A stretch of DNA of 64,000 nucleotides from Chloroflexi bacterium HGW-Chloroflexi-2. GTDB taxonomy: Bacteria > Chloroflexota > Anaerolineae > Anaerolineales > Anaerolineaceae. Position 1 is the stretch's first letter. Every line of letters begins with the position of its first letter. The DNA lies in contig PHBY01000020.1 of the NCBI GenBank assembly GCA_002840735.1, positions 1 to 64,000 on the forward strand. Reading direction: 5' to 3'. Positions 36,268 through 46,018 of this stretch are shown in pieces. The notes under the pieces were generated by a model. That model was given only the letters and a program-made list of their open reading frames with translations. It did not search any database and had not been told where the DNA came from. A program made the position numbers and the translations under genes.

Positions 36268-37356
36268 CTATTTCTGTAGAATGGCAGGACGTTGAAATTT
36301 GACACCACCTGCAGAAACATCGATTGTCGGCCAGTCATCTATTTTTGTGATCATTTCGTTTTCCGTTTCGCCAACAAAAATGGTATCTTCTGATTTTACG
36401 CCGCTGATGGATGGGTTCCAGGCGTAGAATTGCCCTGCTTGAATGATTTGTTTGGATTGAGGGCCAGCGACGGATTCGCGTGGCTCATAACCAGTCATGC
36501 CGCCCTGGTGATGAAGTTGCCACTCATTAGGGTAACCTTCACTTTGATATGCCAGCACGGCCTGTGAAAACACTTCTCCGATTGATTTTCCAGGTCTGGT
36601 GTTCCTGATCAATTCTGTATCTATTTTTGCCACAGACGTTAATTTATTTTGGATTTCAACAGGAATATTTCCAAAATGCACCAGTCTGGTGAGGGAACAA
36701 ACCAAGCCCCATTTTCTTCCGCACAGTACCACCATGGCATATTTCTGCAGTTGTTTTTCTGTAGGAAGCGGATGACGATACTTAAAGATCCTTTCATCCG
36801 TTGCAACCAGATTGACAATGGCTTTTATTCCCTGCTTTTCTGTTTCGAAAGACAAAATCGAAGCGATCTCAAATTCGGTCATACCTGGTTCAATGGCATG
36901 TATGGTCTTTGCCATGGCTGCTGCGCACTGACCACCCAGTCCTTTAAAGCGGGTCTGTTCCGCTGGTAATAAATTTGACCGCAGTTGGGATATTTCGGCA
37001 GTCAGGTCGATGGCACCAGGATGGGAAAAATCTGCGCCTAAAGGACCTTCACCGACAATCTCTCTGAGATCAAAATCCGGTTCATACCAGGGGGTGACAA
37101 TAAATTCCCAACCCTGTGTTTTTAACTGGCCTTCCTGTTCCAGTCGCGGGGCTTCGATATTTTTTGTTATCAGATAAACCTTATCTTTGGTGATGAATAA
37201 TCTGACAGGCCCATTTGTAGTTGCGGTGTTGACGGCACTATTCACGCCACAGGTTGCCCAGGAAATACTTGACACCCGGTTGAGAAGCAAGCCATTGAGC
37301 TTATATCGCTCAAGAAGCGCTTTTAGCTGATTTTGTTTATAGGTGTATTCCTGCAT
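36268..37356 (-). CDS. M24-family (creatinase/aminopeptidase P-like) protein, probably metal-free
   Basis: The 362-residue protein has an N-terminal creatinase-type domain (LLLNRVSSISWATCGVNS) and a pita-bread C-terminal domain. The usual metal-binding DLG/SDITRT segment is replaced by VLCGRKWGLVCSLTRLV, so both Asp ligands are missing. HHQGGMTGYEPRE and a late KSEDTIFVGE Glu remain. Classical aminopeptidase activity is therefore unlikely. Creatinase is a known metal-free relative, so another hydrolytic reaction is possible. It ends beside the lipoprotein gene, convergently. Confidence 0.75.
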   Translation of the reverse strand: MQEYTYKQNQLKALLERYKLNGLLLNRVSSISWATCGVNSAVNTATTNGPVRLFITKDKVYLITKNIEAPRLEQEGQLKTQGWEFIVTPWYEPDFDLREIVGEGPLGADFSHPGAIDLTAEISQLRSNLLPAEQTRFKGLGGQCAAAMAKTIHAIEPGMTEFEIASILSFETEKQGIKAIVNLVATDERIFKYRHPLPTEKQLQKYAMVVLCGRKWGLVCSLTRLVHFGNIPVEIQNKLTSVAKIDTELIRNTRPGKSIGEVFSQAVLAYQSEGYPNEWQLHHQGGMTGYEPRESVAGPQSKQIIQAGQFYAWNPSISGVKSEDTIFVGETENEMITKIDDWPTIDVSAGGVKFQRPAILQK

Positions 37357-37526
37357 ATTTATCTCGATTCGAAACGATTGGGATTTCTCAATTATAAACG
37401 GACATCTCGTTTCACCTGCAAAATCCAGGTAATGAGTGTGGGTTAAGTTGTTTAATAGTGTGGTTCGTTTTGTCCACCAGGGATACTGTGAAAATTCTCA
37501 GAACCATCTGTGCCTGATTGAAAAAA

Positions 37527-37571
37527 TGATCCTTTCTTGCTCCAGATGGTACTCGAGATAAGAAAGGATCA
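37527..37571 (-). terminator. Intrinsic terminator of the pyrophosphatase gene
   Basis: TGATCCTTTCTT at 37527-37538 and AAGAAAGGATCA at 37560-37571 form a 12-bp stem. Read on the minus strand it ends in TTTTTT, 38 bp after the hppA stop codon. Confidence 0.75.
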
Positions 37572-37608
37572 AAAAATTATTGTTGTAAAAGTTGGGTGTG
37601 CTAAGGTA

Positions 37609-39915
37609 CTAATGCAAGAGCATAAAGATCAAACCCTGGCCATTTCCAAAAGCAACCACCAGACCGGCGAAGACGACCGAGACCATGGTCATCAGTTTGA
37701 TCAGGATATTCAGCGAAGGACCGGCGGTGTCTTTGAAGGGATCTCCGACAGTATCACCAATGACGGCGGCTTTGTGGGCAGGGGAGCCTTTACCACCAAA
37801 CTTGCCAACCTCAATATACTTCTTGGCATTATCCCAGGCACCACCTGCATTGGACATGGTGATAGCCAACGAGAGACCGGTAATGAGGGTGCCTGCCAGT
37901 AATCCAAGCACACCGGCGATCCCGAACACTATGCCGACCAAAACCGGGATGATGATGGCCACCAAAGATGGAGCGATCATCTCACGTTGGGCAGCAGCGG
38001 TGCTGATGGCAACACAACGGGCATAATCCGGGCGGCCAGTACCTTCGAGAATACCTTCGATCTCACGGAACTGACGGCGTACCTCTGCCACCATGCCGGT
38101 GGCAGCCCGGCCAACTGCGCGCATCGTCATGGCGGAGAAAAAGAAGGCGGTGGCGGCACCGGTAAAGAGACCTGCTAGAACAGCCGGATTTAATAGCGTA
38201 ACATTATAAAAATCCATGAAGTTCTCCATGGTCATTTGCATGACAGGGATCAATTCGCCACGCACCAAAAGCGCGTCGACATGGCGTAACTCGGTTAGTA
38301 CCAGGCGAATTTCTTCCAGGTAGGCAGCCAATAGTGCCATGGAGGTGAGTGCAGCGGAACCAATCGCAAAGCCTTTGCCGATGGCAGCCGTGGTGTTACC
38401 AACAGCATCGAGCTCATCGGTGCGAATACGCACACTGCGATCCAGACCCGACATTTCGGCATTACCGCCGGCGTTGTCCGCGATGGGACCGTAGGCATCA
38501 GTGGCCAGGGTGAAACCCAGGGTGGAGAGCATACCCACGGCAGCAATACCAACCCCGAAGAGACCCATGAGCAGGTTTTCGACCCCGCCAGCTACATAAT
38601 AACTGACCATGATGCCAGTCACAACCGCTGCGACCGGGATGCCTCCCGATTCCATACCGACAGCCATGCCTTCGATGAGGGCGGTGGCAGAGCTGGTATC
38701 TGCCTGTTCGGCAATATCCCGGGTGGGTTTGAAGGCGTGCGACGTGTAATATTCGGTGGATTTGCCGATGATCAGTCCCACAGCCAGACCAGCCAGGACG
38801 CAGATCCAAACCGCAAGAAAGTTGGGTAATCCCAAAAGGTATAGTAAGGGCAAAGAAAACACGGCAATCCCGATGGAGCTGAGGTTTAATCCGCGGCTGA
38901 GAGATGCAATTAGTTGACTCTGGTCGGCATCGTCTCGGGTGCGTACCAGATAAATGGCAATAATGGATAGGATGATGCCCAGCGCTGCCAGCACAATTGG
39001 CGCAGTGATGTACATCAGACCGGTCTCCAGGGGAGATTTACCCGGTACTAAACCACTACCAGCCAGCGTGACCGCAGCCACACCTAAGGCAGAGGTTGCC
39101 AGGATAGAACCCGCGTATGATTCATACAGGTCAGCACCCATGCCTGCCACGTCACCAACATTGTCACCGACGTTATCAGCGATGGTGGCCGGGTTGCGGG
39201 GATCATCCTCGGGAATATTGGCTTCGATTTTACCCACCAGATCGGCACCCACATCAGCGGCTTTGGTGTAGATGCCACCCCCCACACGGGCGAAAAGGGC
39301 CTGCGTGGAAGCGCCCATCCCAAAGCTGAGCATAATGGCGGTAATCTGAGGTAAGGGGTTCTCGGTCACGCTGATGAAATTCGTGGGGAAGAGCACCGGG
39401 AATCCAAAGTAGAGCAGGAGGAACCACAGGGTGATATCGAGCAAGGCAAAACCCACCACGACCAGACCCATGACAGCGCCAGCCCTTAAGGCAACCTGTA
39501 AGCCTGAATTCAGACTCTGGCTGGCAGCATGGGCAGCGCGGGCAGAGGCATTGGTGGCGGTTTTCATACCAAAGAAGCCACACAGACCGGAGAACAATCC
39601 GCCGGTGAGGAAAGCAAACGGTACGATGGGGTTCTGGAGTTTGAAAAACGATAGCACCAGGAAGATGACGAATAAAATGGCAAACACAATCCCGACCACG
39701 CGGTATTGACGGGAGAGGTATGCCATAGCGCCTTCACGTACCGCCTGGGCGATGAACTTCATCTTGTCGGTGCCTTCCGACTTTTGCATCATCTGTTTGT
39801 AAAACAGAACGGCGAATAAAAGTGCCACAATAGCGGTGATAGGTCCCAACCACCATAAAAGTGGCAAGGCTGCTCGATCAGCACCTGTTTCCGTTAGTAC
39901 TGTAAGGGCAGTCAT
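37609..39915 (-). CDS. hppA: Membrane-bound ion-translocating pyrophosphatase, K+-dependent type
   Basis: The 768-residue protein has sixteen or so membrane helices. The pyrophosphate-binding signature [19 protein letters not shown] and the later DNAGGNAEM and [17 protein letters not shown] motifs are intact. It couples pyrophosphate hydrolysis to H+ or Na+ export. The determinant segment reads [14 protein letters not shown]; Ala at this position marks the K+-dependent subclass, where the K+-independent one has Lys. Whether H+ or Na+ is moved cannot be decided here. GGAGGG precedes ATG 39915; an upstream in-frame ATG also exists at 39927. A terminator follows. Confidence 0.95.
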   Translation of the reverse strand: MTALTVLTETGADRAALPLLWWLGPITAIVALLFAVLFYKQMMQKSEGTDKMKFIAQAVREGAMAYLSRQYRVVGIVFAILFVIFLVLSFFKLQNPIVPFAFLTGGLFSGLCGFFGMKTATNASARAAHAASQSLNSGLQVALRAGAVMGLVVVGFALLDITLWFLLLYFGFPVLFPTNFISVTENPLPQITAIMLSFGMGASTQALFARVGGGIYTKAADVGADLVGKIEANIPEDDPRNPATIADNVGDNVGDVAGMGADLYESYAGSILATSALGVAAVTLAGSGLVPGKSPLETGLMYITAPIVLAALGIILSIIAIYLVRTRDDADQSQLIASLSRGLNLSSIGIAVFSLPLLYLLGLPNFLAVWICVLAGLAVGLIIGKSTEYYTSHAFKPTRDIAEQADTSSATALIEGMAVGMESGGIPVAAVVTGIMVSYYVAGGVENLLMGLFGVGIAAVGMLSTLGFTLATDAYGPIADNAGGNAEMSGLDRSVRIRTDELDAVGNTTAAIGKGFAIGSAALTSMALLAAYLEEIRLVLTELRHVDALLVRGELIPVMQMTMENFMDFYNVTLLNPAVLAGLFTGAATAFFFSAMTMRAVGRAATGMVAEVRRQFREIEGILEGTGRPDYARCVAISTAAAQREMIAPSLVAIIIPVLVGIVFGIAGVLGLLAGTLITGLSLAITMSNAGGAWDNAKKYIEVGKFGGKGSPAHKAAVIGDTVGDPFKDTAGPSLNILIKLMTMVSVVFAGLVVAFGNGQGLIFMLLH

Positions 39916-39961
39916 TGTTCCCTCCATAAGTTGAATTTCCTCCATTTATTTTTCTTTGATT

Positions 39962-40066
39962 ACTACTTAAATCCAAAGTGTGGGAGAAGGGTGTTTGAAT
40001 GATTTGGGTTGCTCTGCAACCCAAATCATTCAAACACCCGGGTTTAATCGCTTGATTTAAGTAGAA
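39962..40066. repeat. Nested palindromic element, copy 3 (variant)
   Basis: A 24-bp perfect inner stem at 39989-40012 and 40016-40039 starts GGGTGTTT like the other two copies but continues GAATGATTTGGGTTGC. It is enclosed by an imperfect outer repeat ending in CTACTTAAATC at both sides. It lies upstream of hppA and next to the left edge of the phage-derived cassette. Confidence 0.7.
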
Positions 40067-40203
40067 CCTATTCAATTGTTAATTGTCTGGCAAGGACAAT
40101 AATTATATCGGATTTTTGAGAAGATAGGAATGTTGTCACAGGTTTTTTGGGAGGGAAATGATTTGAAAAATCATGCAATTTTTCGGACAAAATCTATCCA
40201 ATA

Positions 40204-40230
40204 TGCCAAAAACCTGCCAAAATATGCCAA
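40204..40230. promoter_or_regulatory. Three helically phased TGCCAA repeats
   Basis: TGCCAA begins at 40204, 40215 and 40225, spaced by 11 and 10 bp, about one helical turn. They lie about 110 bp upstream of the first cassette gene and could be a regulator-binding array (inference). Confidence 0.35.
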
Positions 40231-40335
40231 TTTTGCTTAAAAACATGCACATTTAGGCAGGTTGTCAGAACTAATTTTTTCCGTCATACTTTGATCAAAA
40301 TTAGAACAATATTTCTAATTCCAGAAAGGATATGT

Positions 40336-40710
40336 ATGGCGAAAAGATCAGTAGCACGACCAATCCCAAATGAGCCCATTGTAGAGATGGATGCCAATCC
40401 CATAATTGCGGATGAAGACCTTCCGACGACCGAATCAGATCTGGATGAAATCATCGCCCTTTTACGCCAGGCTATCTGGAAATATCACGAACTGGTTGAA
40501 AAAGGAGAACCTGAACTGGATCAGTATGGCAATTCGCTAGAGATTATCGGAAAAGCCGGCGCACGTTTGGGGCGTTTGATTGAGATCCGTAAAAAATGGA
40601 GCGGAGCAGAAGATGGCAAGGATAAATTCCGTAAGGAAGTATTGCAATTGATTCATGAACTTGATCAAACCATGCCGGTCCGGGAAAAAAACGATGCTGA
40701 CAGCAATTGA
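40336..40710 (+). CDS. Small acidic/helical protein, possible small terminase subunit
   Basis: The 124-residue protein has an unstructured N-terminus and a helical body, DLDEIIALLRQAIWKYHELV, then LGRLIEIRKKW and LIHELDQTM. It has no recognisable family. Its gene overlaps the start of the large-terminase gene by 17 bp, the usual place for a small terminase subunit; that role is inferred from position only. AAAGGA stands 5 nt before ATG 40336. Confidence 0.5.
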   Translation: MAKRSVARPIPNEPIVEMDANPIIADEDLPTTESDLDEIIALLRQAIWKYHELVEKGEPELDQYGNSLEIIGKAGARLGRLIEIRKKWSGAEDGKDKFRKEVLQLIHELDQTMPVREKNDADSN

Positions 40711-42226
40711 CAAGAAAGTCATGATTAACACGCTGACCGATCCCTGCCGCTTTGCTGCCCTGGGAGGGATTGTGTTGCGAGAATACCAGCAGGCTGTTGC
40801 CTATGCCATCAGTATATCTGTGTTGGGTGATTGTGGTCATTCCTTTGTGGTCATGTTTCCCCGCCAGAGTGGTAAGAACGAACTGCAGGCCCAGTTAGAA
40901 GCCTTTTTCTTGATGCGATTCATCCACACTGGCGGGGAACTGGTCAAAATCTCACCGACCTGGAAACCACAGAGCCAGAACGCCATGCGACGTTTGCAAC
41001 GTGTGCTCAGCCGGCACCCCTTATTACAGGAGGATTGGCAGAAAGATTCGGGTTATCGCTTCAGTGTGGGAAAGGCGAGTATCACCTTCCTATCCGGTTC
41101 ACCCGAAACCAATATTGTCGGAGCGACCGCCTCAACGCTGTTGCAGGTGGACGAAGCCCAGGACATCTCGCTGGAGAAGTACGACAAGGAGATTGCTCCT
41201 ATGGCTGCCAGCACCAACGCCACGCGCGTCTTCTGGGGTACGGCCTGGACGGAGGACACCCTGTTGGCCAGGGAGTTGAGACTGGCGCAGAAAATCGAAA
41301 CCTATGATGGTACTCGCCGGGCATTTGTATTGACGGCTGATGAGGTTGCCCGCGAAGTGCCAGCTTATGGCAAGTTTGTGCAAAAACAGATCGCCATGCT
41401 CGGAAGGGATCATCCGCTGGTGCGTACCCAGTTCTTCTCGGAGCTGCTGGAGAATGGCGGCAGGCTCTTCCATGATGGACGATTGGCAATGCTGCGGGGG
41501 GAACACGCACTGCAAACCACCCCACAAGCGGGGCAGATCTATGCCTTTTGTCTGGATGTAGCCGGGGAAGATCAGGGTTTGAGTAGCTCCGGGGTGATGA
41601 GCAACCCCCAGCGGGATTTCAGCGCTTTGACGATTGTCTCTATCTTTAGCCGGCCAACCGCCTGGGGCTTGCACCAGAATCATTACCGGATCGTCCATCG
41701 CAAAGCCTGGCAGGGGATTGCGCAAAGCAGCCTGTTTGAGCAATTGCTGGCGCTGACCAGGTTCTGGAACCCAAGACAATTCGTGGTGGATGCCAGTGGG
41801 GTGGGTGCCGGGATCGCTTCCTTCCTACAGCGTGCTTTACCTGGGCGGGTGATCCCATTTCAATTCACGGCCGCCAGCAAGAGCCGCCTGGGCTGGGATT
41901 TTCTGGGACTGATCGACAGTGGTCGCATCCAGGATCACCGCGATGTATCGGAGGAGCAAAGTCAGTTCCTGGCGCAAGCCCGTGCCTGCAAATCCAGTAT
42001 TTCATTGGGACCGGAACGGCTGTTACGCTGGCAGGTACCGGCTGGCACCTGCGATCAGCAGGGACGCGAAGTGCACGACGATTGGTTGATCTCAGCAGCC
42101 CTGTGCGCTGTGCTGGAATCGCATAGCATACAGGCGGGTCAACCCACCTCCATCATCTCTGCTGCAGACCCCCTGCAGGAGATGGATTTCAAATTCAGCA
42201 ACAAACGAAGCCGAAAAGGCTACTAA
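40694..42226 (+). CDS. Phage-type terminase large subunit
   Basis: The protein of about 510 residues has a packaging-ATPase half: Walker A-like FPRQSGKNE (Lys61), an Arg/Gln-rich region and Walker B LLQVDEAQDI. It is followed by FWGTAWTEDTLLARE. The nuclease half has FCLDVAGEDQ and FVVDASGVGAGIA, which provide acidic metal ligands of an RNase H-like fold. It would translocate and cut DNA at the portal encoded next. It overlaps the preceding gene. The sequence is intact, with no frameshift. Confidence 0.85.
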   Translation: MLTAIDKKVMINTLTDPCRFAALGGIVLREYQQAVAYAISISVLGDCGHSFVVMFPRQSGKNELQAQLEAFFLMRFIHTGGELVKISPTWKPQSQNAMRRLQRVLSRHPLLQEDWQKDSGYRFSVGKASITFLSGSPETNIVGATASTLLQVDEAQDISLEKYDKEIAPMAASTNATRVFWGTAWTEDTLLARELRLAQKIETYDGTRRAFVLTADEVAREVPAYGKFVQKQIAMLGRDHPLVRTQFFSELLENGGRLFHDGRLAMLRGEHALQTTPQAGQIYAFCLDVAGEDQGLSSSGVMSNPQRDFSALTIVSIFSRPTAWGLHQNHYRIVHRKAWQGIAQSSLFEQLLALTRFWNPRQFVVDASGVGAGIASFLQRALPGRVIPFQFTAASKSRLGWDFLGLIDSGRIQDHRDVSEEQSQFLAQARACKSSISLGPERLLRWQVPAGTCDQQGREVHDDWLISAALCAVLESHSIQAGQPTSIISAADPLQEMDFKFSNKRSRKGY

Positions 42227-42260
42227 ATTTCAGTATCAGAAAGCATGACGAGGAGAAAAT

Positions 42261-43625
42261 ATGAATTGGATTGAACGATTACGACAATTTTTTACCTGGC
42301 AACACCGCCAACGGCTGGAGACCATCCCGGCTTTGCCCTTCAACCTGCTGCCGTATGAATCGCGCGACCGGCTGCCATACGACCAGCAGACCATTTTGCA
42401 AGAATCCCTGGAAGCCTGGCGCAGCAACCCGCTGGCACGCCGGATTGTGGGACTGACCAGCCAATACGTGGTCGGGGGTGGGGTGCGCATCACCTGCAAC
42501 CACCCGGGCAGCGAGCAATTTCTGAAGAACTGGTGGGAGCACGAACTCAACCAGTGTGCCTTGCGCATCTATGAATGGTGCGATGAGTTGACCCGAGCTG
42601 GAGAGCTGTTCTTTTTACTCTCCACCGATGCTGCCGGGATGACCTACATTCGTGCGGTACCGGCAGCCCAGATCAGTGCGATTGAGACAGCTGAGAACGA
42701 TTTGCAACAGGAGCTAGCTTACCACCAGCAATTGGACGGGTTGGGTGAGGAACACACCTGGGCAGCTTATGACAGTCGCAGCGATTCCCCAGACCAGGCG
42801 GTGATGCTGCATTTCGCCATCAACCGCCCTCCCGGCGCGGTACGTGGGGAGAGTGACCTGGCACCCTTGCTGGTGTGGTTGAACCGCTACGCCATATGGC
42901 TGGAGGACAGGGCACGCCTGAACCGCTATCGCAACGCCTTTTACTTCGTGGTCAAGTCGCGCTTTTTGAGTGAAGCTGAACGTGCGGCCCGGCAGTCTGT
43001 CCTGAACGCCGTTCCACCCACGCCAGGCTCAATCCTGGTGACGGATGAATCGGAGCAGTGGGAGGTGATCCACCCACGTCTGGAGAGTCACGAAGCCAGC
43101 ACAGACGGTCTGAGCATCAAGAAGATGATCGCCGCCGGTGCCGGGGTACCACTACACTTCCTGGCGGAACCGGAATCCTCCACGCGCAGTACAGCCGAAG
43201 CTGCCGGTGGACCAACCTTTCGGCATTTTGAGCAAAGGCAGCTGTTCTTCAGTGAGATATTGCGCCAGCTGGCTGTGGTCGCCGTGCGCCGTAGAGCCAT
43301 GCTGGACAGGCGGGTGGATCCCGAAGCCAGCATTCAGGTGCAGGTAGCCGATTTGAGTGCCCGTGATAACGCCGCCCTGGCCATCGCCACGCAGGCTGCC
43401 AGCCGCACTTTCTTCGATCTCTTCGACCGTGGCTTGATCAACCGCGAAGAACTGCTGCGCATGGTCTACCGTTTTGCCGGGGAGGTGCAGTCGCAGGAAG
43501 CCCCGGCCATCGATCTGGATGATCCGGCGCGCCAGGCAGTCGGTAGTGGCGGAGGGGGACAACAGCGCTCCAGCAAGGTGATTGACCCCGAACAGGCAGA
43601 ACCACGTGGGGTGGCCAGTTTGTAA
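42261..43625 (+). CDS. Phage portal protein
   Basis: This 454-residue protein resembles portal proteins of tailed phages. It has NPLARRIVGLTSQYVVGGG, ELTRAGELFFLLSTDAAG, VMLHFAINRPPGAVRGESD, LVWLNRYAIWLEDRARLNR and STRSTAEAAGGPTFRHFEQRQ. Portals are dodecameric rings at the capsid vertex through which DNA is packaged. It directly follows the terminase gene with ribosome binding site GAGGAG. The Gly-rich C-terminus is probably flexible. Confidence 0.85.
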   Translation: MNWIERLRQFFTWQHRQRLETIPALPFNLLPYESRDRLPYDQQTILQESLEAWRSNPLARRIVGLTSQYVVGGGVRITCNHPGSEQFLKNWWEHELNQCALRIYEWCDELTRAGELFFLLSTDAAGMTYIRAVPAAQISAIETAENDLQQELAYHQQLDGLGEEHTWAAYDSRSDSPDQAVMLHFAINRPPGAVRGESDLAPLLVWLNRYAIWLEDRARLNRYRNAFYFVVKSRFLSEAERAARQSVLNAVPPTPGSILVTDESEQWEVIHPRLESHEASTDGLSIKKMIAAGAGVPLHFLAEPESSTRSTAEAAGGPTFRHFEQRQLFFSEILRQLAVVAVRRRAMLDRRVDPEASIQVQVADLSARDNAALAIATQAASRTFFDLFDRGLINREELLRMVYRFAGEVQSQEAPAIDLDDPARQAVGSGGGGQQRSSKVIDPEQAEPRGVASL

Positions 43626-43686
43626 ACAGGAAAGGAGGTTTCAGCACATCAACCGATATGACCCTATTAAAAGGAAAGGAGAAGCA

Positions 43687-45594
43687 ATGACAGAAGAAGT
43701 AGAACAATTTCGAACGCGGGTACAGCTACAGGACTGGAACCCGGCAACGACAGACAACGAAGAACACAACACACAAACAGCAGTTTTTGAGGTGACCGCC
43801 ATCACGGCCGGCATTGGCAATGGCTGGAACTTCACCCAGGAAGCCTTGCGCGCCTCGCTGGGGTTGTGGGAAGGGGTGGAGGTCTTCATTGACCACCAGC
43901 AGCCACAGACCCACCGCAGCCTGCGCGATCTGGCAGGGGTGGCGTATGCCGCTCGTTATGACGAAAGCTGCCAGGGGGTGGTATTGAAGCTCAAGCCGTC
44001 CGGTCCCAGCGCGGAATTGCTGGAGCAGGTTGGAGCAGAATGGCTGGGAAGTCCATCGCCACGCCCCCGGGTGGGGTTCAGTGCCGATATCGTCTTCAGC
44101 GCCAGCGGCAAGATCGTCAAACAAATTATCAAAGTCATCAGTCTGGATCTGGTCTATCGCCCGGCAAGAGGTGGGGCGTTCAACCGGGTCTTACAACAAC
44201 AAATTCAACCAATGGAGGAAAAAATGCAAAACGAAACAACGCAATTAAGTGAATCAACCGCAAGCAGCACAGTGGAAAACCAACTCTCGCTGGAGGTGCA
44301 ACAAATTAAGAGTAATCTTCTGGAACTGAAATTAAAGGAAAGCAACCTGCCTGAACCGGCGCAGAGCCAGGTGCGTAAACAATTCGAAAGCCGCCAGTTC
44401 GCTCTGGAAGAACTGGATCAGACCATTCAATCCCAGCGCGAACTCGTGGCAGCTTTGCAGGGACGCAGCGGTATACATGGTGCTGGCAGAATCGAGGAAA
44501 TGCGCTCGGAGCGCGACCAGTTGCAGGCAGCGGCCGATGATTTACTGGGTGCCCCACGTGAAGCCAGCATGGAGAACACCCGGGTAGCACGCCTTTCCGG
44601 CATTCGCGAATTGTATCTGCGCATGACCGGGGATGTGGACTTCCATGGCAGAATGTCCGCTGAGCGTGCCCAGCTGGCAGATAGTGACAGCCTTTCGAAC
44701 GTGCTCAAAAACAGCTTCAACAAGATCATGCTGCAGCAGTGGGAACAGCTGGGTAAAGCCGGCTATCGCTGGTGGGAGAAGGTGGTCAAAGTAGAGCACA
44801 TGGGCTCGTTGCAGACCGTCAGCGGTATTCTGCTGGGTGAGGTCAGTGCTCTGGGTGTAATCTCGGAAGGCGCTGCGTATGGAGAGCTAGAGATCAGTGA
44901 CAGTGGCGAGAGCAACACTTTCCGTAAGTATGGCGGCCTGTTGCCGATTACCCTGGAGATGATTGACAAGGACGAGACACACAAACTGCGCCAATTGCCA
45001 CAAAAGCTGGCATCCAGCGCTATCCGTAATATCTCCAGTCTGGTGGCAGGATTGTTCAGCAGCAGCAGTGGCACCGGACCCATCATGGCGGATGGCGCGC
45101 ACGTCTTTGATGCCATTGTGCATAACAACCTGGGTACTACCGCATTGAGCACAACCAGTTTTGAAGCTGCCAGCCAGGCTATCTACCAGCAGAGCATGAT
45201 CTCGAACGACACCACCAAACCGATGCTGGCAGTGGATGCCCGTTATTTACTGGTGCCACGGGCTTTGCGCCTGACCGCACGCCAGATCCTGTACCCGACC
45301 TTTGAACGCGAGAGCAATATCTTCTCGGAGAATATGCTGCGCGGAGAACTGGGCGATGTGATCACCGTACCGGATTGGACCGACGCCAACGATTGGGCTG
45401 CCATGGCCGACCCGAACCTGGTGCCTGGCATCATCATCGCCGAGCGTTTTGGCTTGATGCCGGAAATCTTTGTGGCCGATCAGGAAGTGGGCTTTGATAT
45501 GCTGCACAATGACACGATCAATTTGAAGGTGCGGCATTTCCTGAGCGTGTTCGTGGCGGATTACCGGCCGTTGTATAAGGCCAATGTAGCCTAA
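43687..45594 (+). CDS. Fused prohead protease and major capsid protein
   Basis: The protein of about 635 residues combines three parts. Residues 1-165 resemble a capsid maturation protease: VFEVTAITAGIGNGWNFTQ, a candidate catalytic His in EVFIDHQQPQTHR and Ser in PRVGFSADIVF. Residues about 170-300 are a Glu/Gln-rich coiled coil like a scaffolding delta domain. Residues about 310-635 resemble a Mu gpT-like major capsid protein, with MLAVDARYLLVPRALR and VPDWTDANDWAAMADPNL. These activities are usually in two or three genes. AAAGGAGAAGC supports ATG 43687. The single gene is unbroken, and cleavage between the parts is likely. Confidence 0.75.
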   Translation: MTEEVEQFRTRVQLQDWNPATTDNEEHNTQTAVFEVTAITAGIGNGWNFTQEALRASLGLWEGVEVFIDHQQPQTHRSLRDLAGVAYAARYDESCQGVVLKLKPSGPSAELLEQVGAEWLGSPSPRPRVGFSADIVFSASGKIVKQIIKVISLDLVYRPARGGAFNRVLQQQIQPMEEKMQNETTQLSESTASSTVENQLSLEVQQIKSNLLELKLKESNLPEPAQSQVRKQFESRQFALEELDQTIQSQRELVAALQGRSGIHGAGRIEEMRSERDQLQAAADDLLGAPREASMENTRVARLSGIRELYLRMTGDVDFHGRMSAERAQLADSDSLSNVLKNSFNKIMLQQWEQLGKAGYRWWEKVVKVEHMGSLQTVSGILLGEVSALGVISEGAAYGELEISDSGESNTFRKYGGLLPITLEMIDKDETHKLRQLPQKLASSAIRNISSLVAGLFSSSSGTGPIMADGAHVFDAIVHNNLGTTALSTTSFEAASQAIYQQSMISNDTTKPMLAVDARYLLVPRALRLTARQILYPTFERESNIFSENMLRGELGDVITVPDWTDANDWAAMADPNLVPGIIIAERFGLMPEIFVADQEVGFDMLHNDTINLKVRHFLSVFVADYRPLYKANVA

Positions 45595-45601
45595 AGGCAG
45601 G

Positions 45602-45678
45602 GGTTTGGGATTAGGGGTTAGGTGTTAGGGATTTGGATTCAGGATTCAGATTTGAGGATTGAGTTTTGAGTGTTGAGG
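45602..45678. repeat. Degenerate heptamer repeat tract (11 units)
   Basis: The tract divides exactly into 7-mers such as GGTTTGG, GATTAGG, GGTTAGG, ATTCAGG, TTTGAGT and GTTGAGG. It starts 7 bp after the capsid gene stop codon. Confidence 0.8.
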
Positions 45679-45737
45679 TTTTTTTCGTAGGGGCGTGTTC
45701 TGAACCCGCCCGTACGGGGAACGCATTGGATGGACGC

Positions 45738-45797
45738 GTAGGGGCGTTCGGTTGTAGGGGCGTTCGGTTGTAGGGGCGTTCGGCCGAACGCCCCTAC
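45738..45797. repeat. GTAGGGGCGTTCGG palindrome with two extra half units
   Basis: Two 16-bp copies (45738 and 45754) of GTAGGGGCGTTCGGTT precede a complete 28-bp perfect palindrome at 45770-45797. The same palindrome recurs at 50643, 54017 and 56517. It lies between the capsid and holin genes. Confidence 0.85.
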
Positions 45798-45826
45798 CGG
45801 GTGACATTTACGAAAGGAGAAAAAAC

Positions 45827-46018
45827 ATGCAGAAATGGAAATTGTTATTGGGGTCTCGGAAATTTTGGGCGGCGGTGATCGGGTTGGCCTTTTTGGTGAT
45901 CCGGCATTTTGACCCGGCCTTTGAAGTGCCCGAGAATGAGACGATTGCGGTTGTGTCGGTGTTGGCAGCCTATATTCTGGGTGTGGCTGTCGAGGATGGG
46001 TTGAGAGCTGACCGCTGA
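45827..46018 (+). CDS. Holin-like small membrane protein
   Basis: This 63-residue protein has two hydrophobic stretches (KFWAAVIGLAFLVI and IAVVSVLAAYILGVAVE) and charged ends. It lies just before a lysozyme gene, so a holin role is likely. AAAGGAG precedes the ATG. Its last codons, from 46000, consist of the first units of a heptamer repeat tract, and the stop codon lies inside that tract. Confidence 0.6.
   Translation: MQKWKLLLGSRKFWAAVIGLAFLVIRHFDPAFEVPENETIAVVSVLAAYILGVAVEDGLRADR

Noticed and set aside
41132-41779. Long antisense frame over the terminase gene
   Set aside because: High GC makes long antisense frames by chance here; the plus strand has clear terminase motifs. The same applies to other antisense frames over 41-53 kb.
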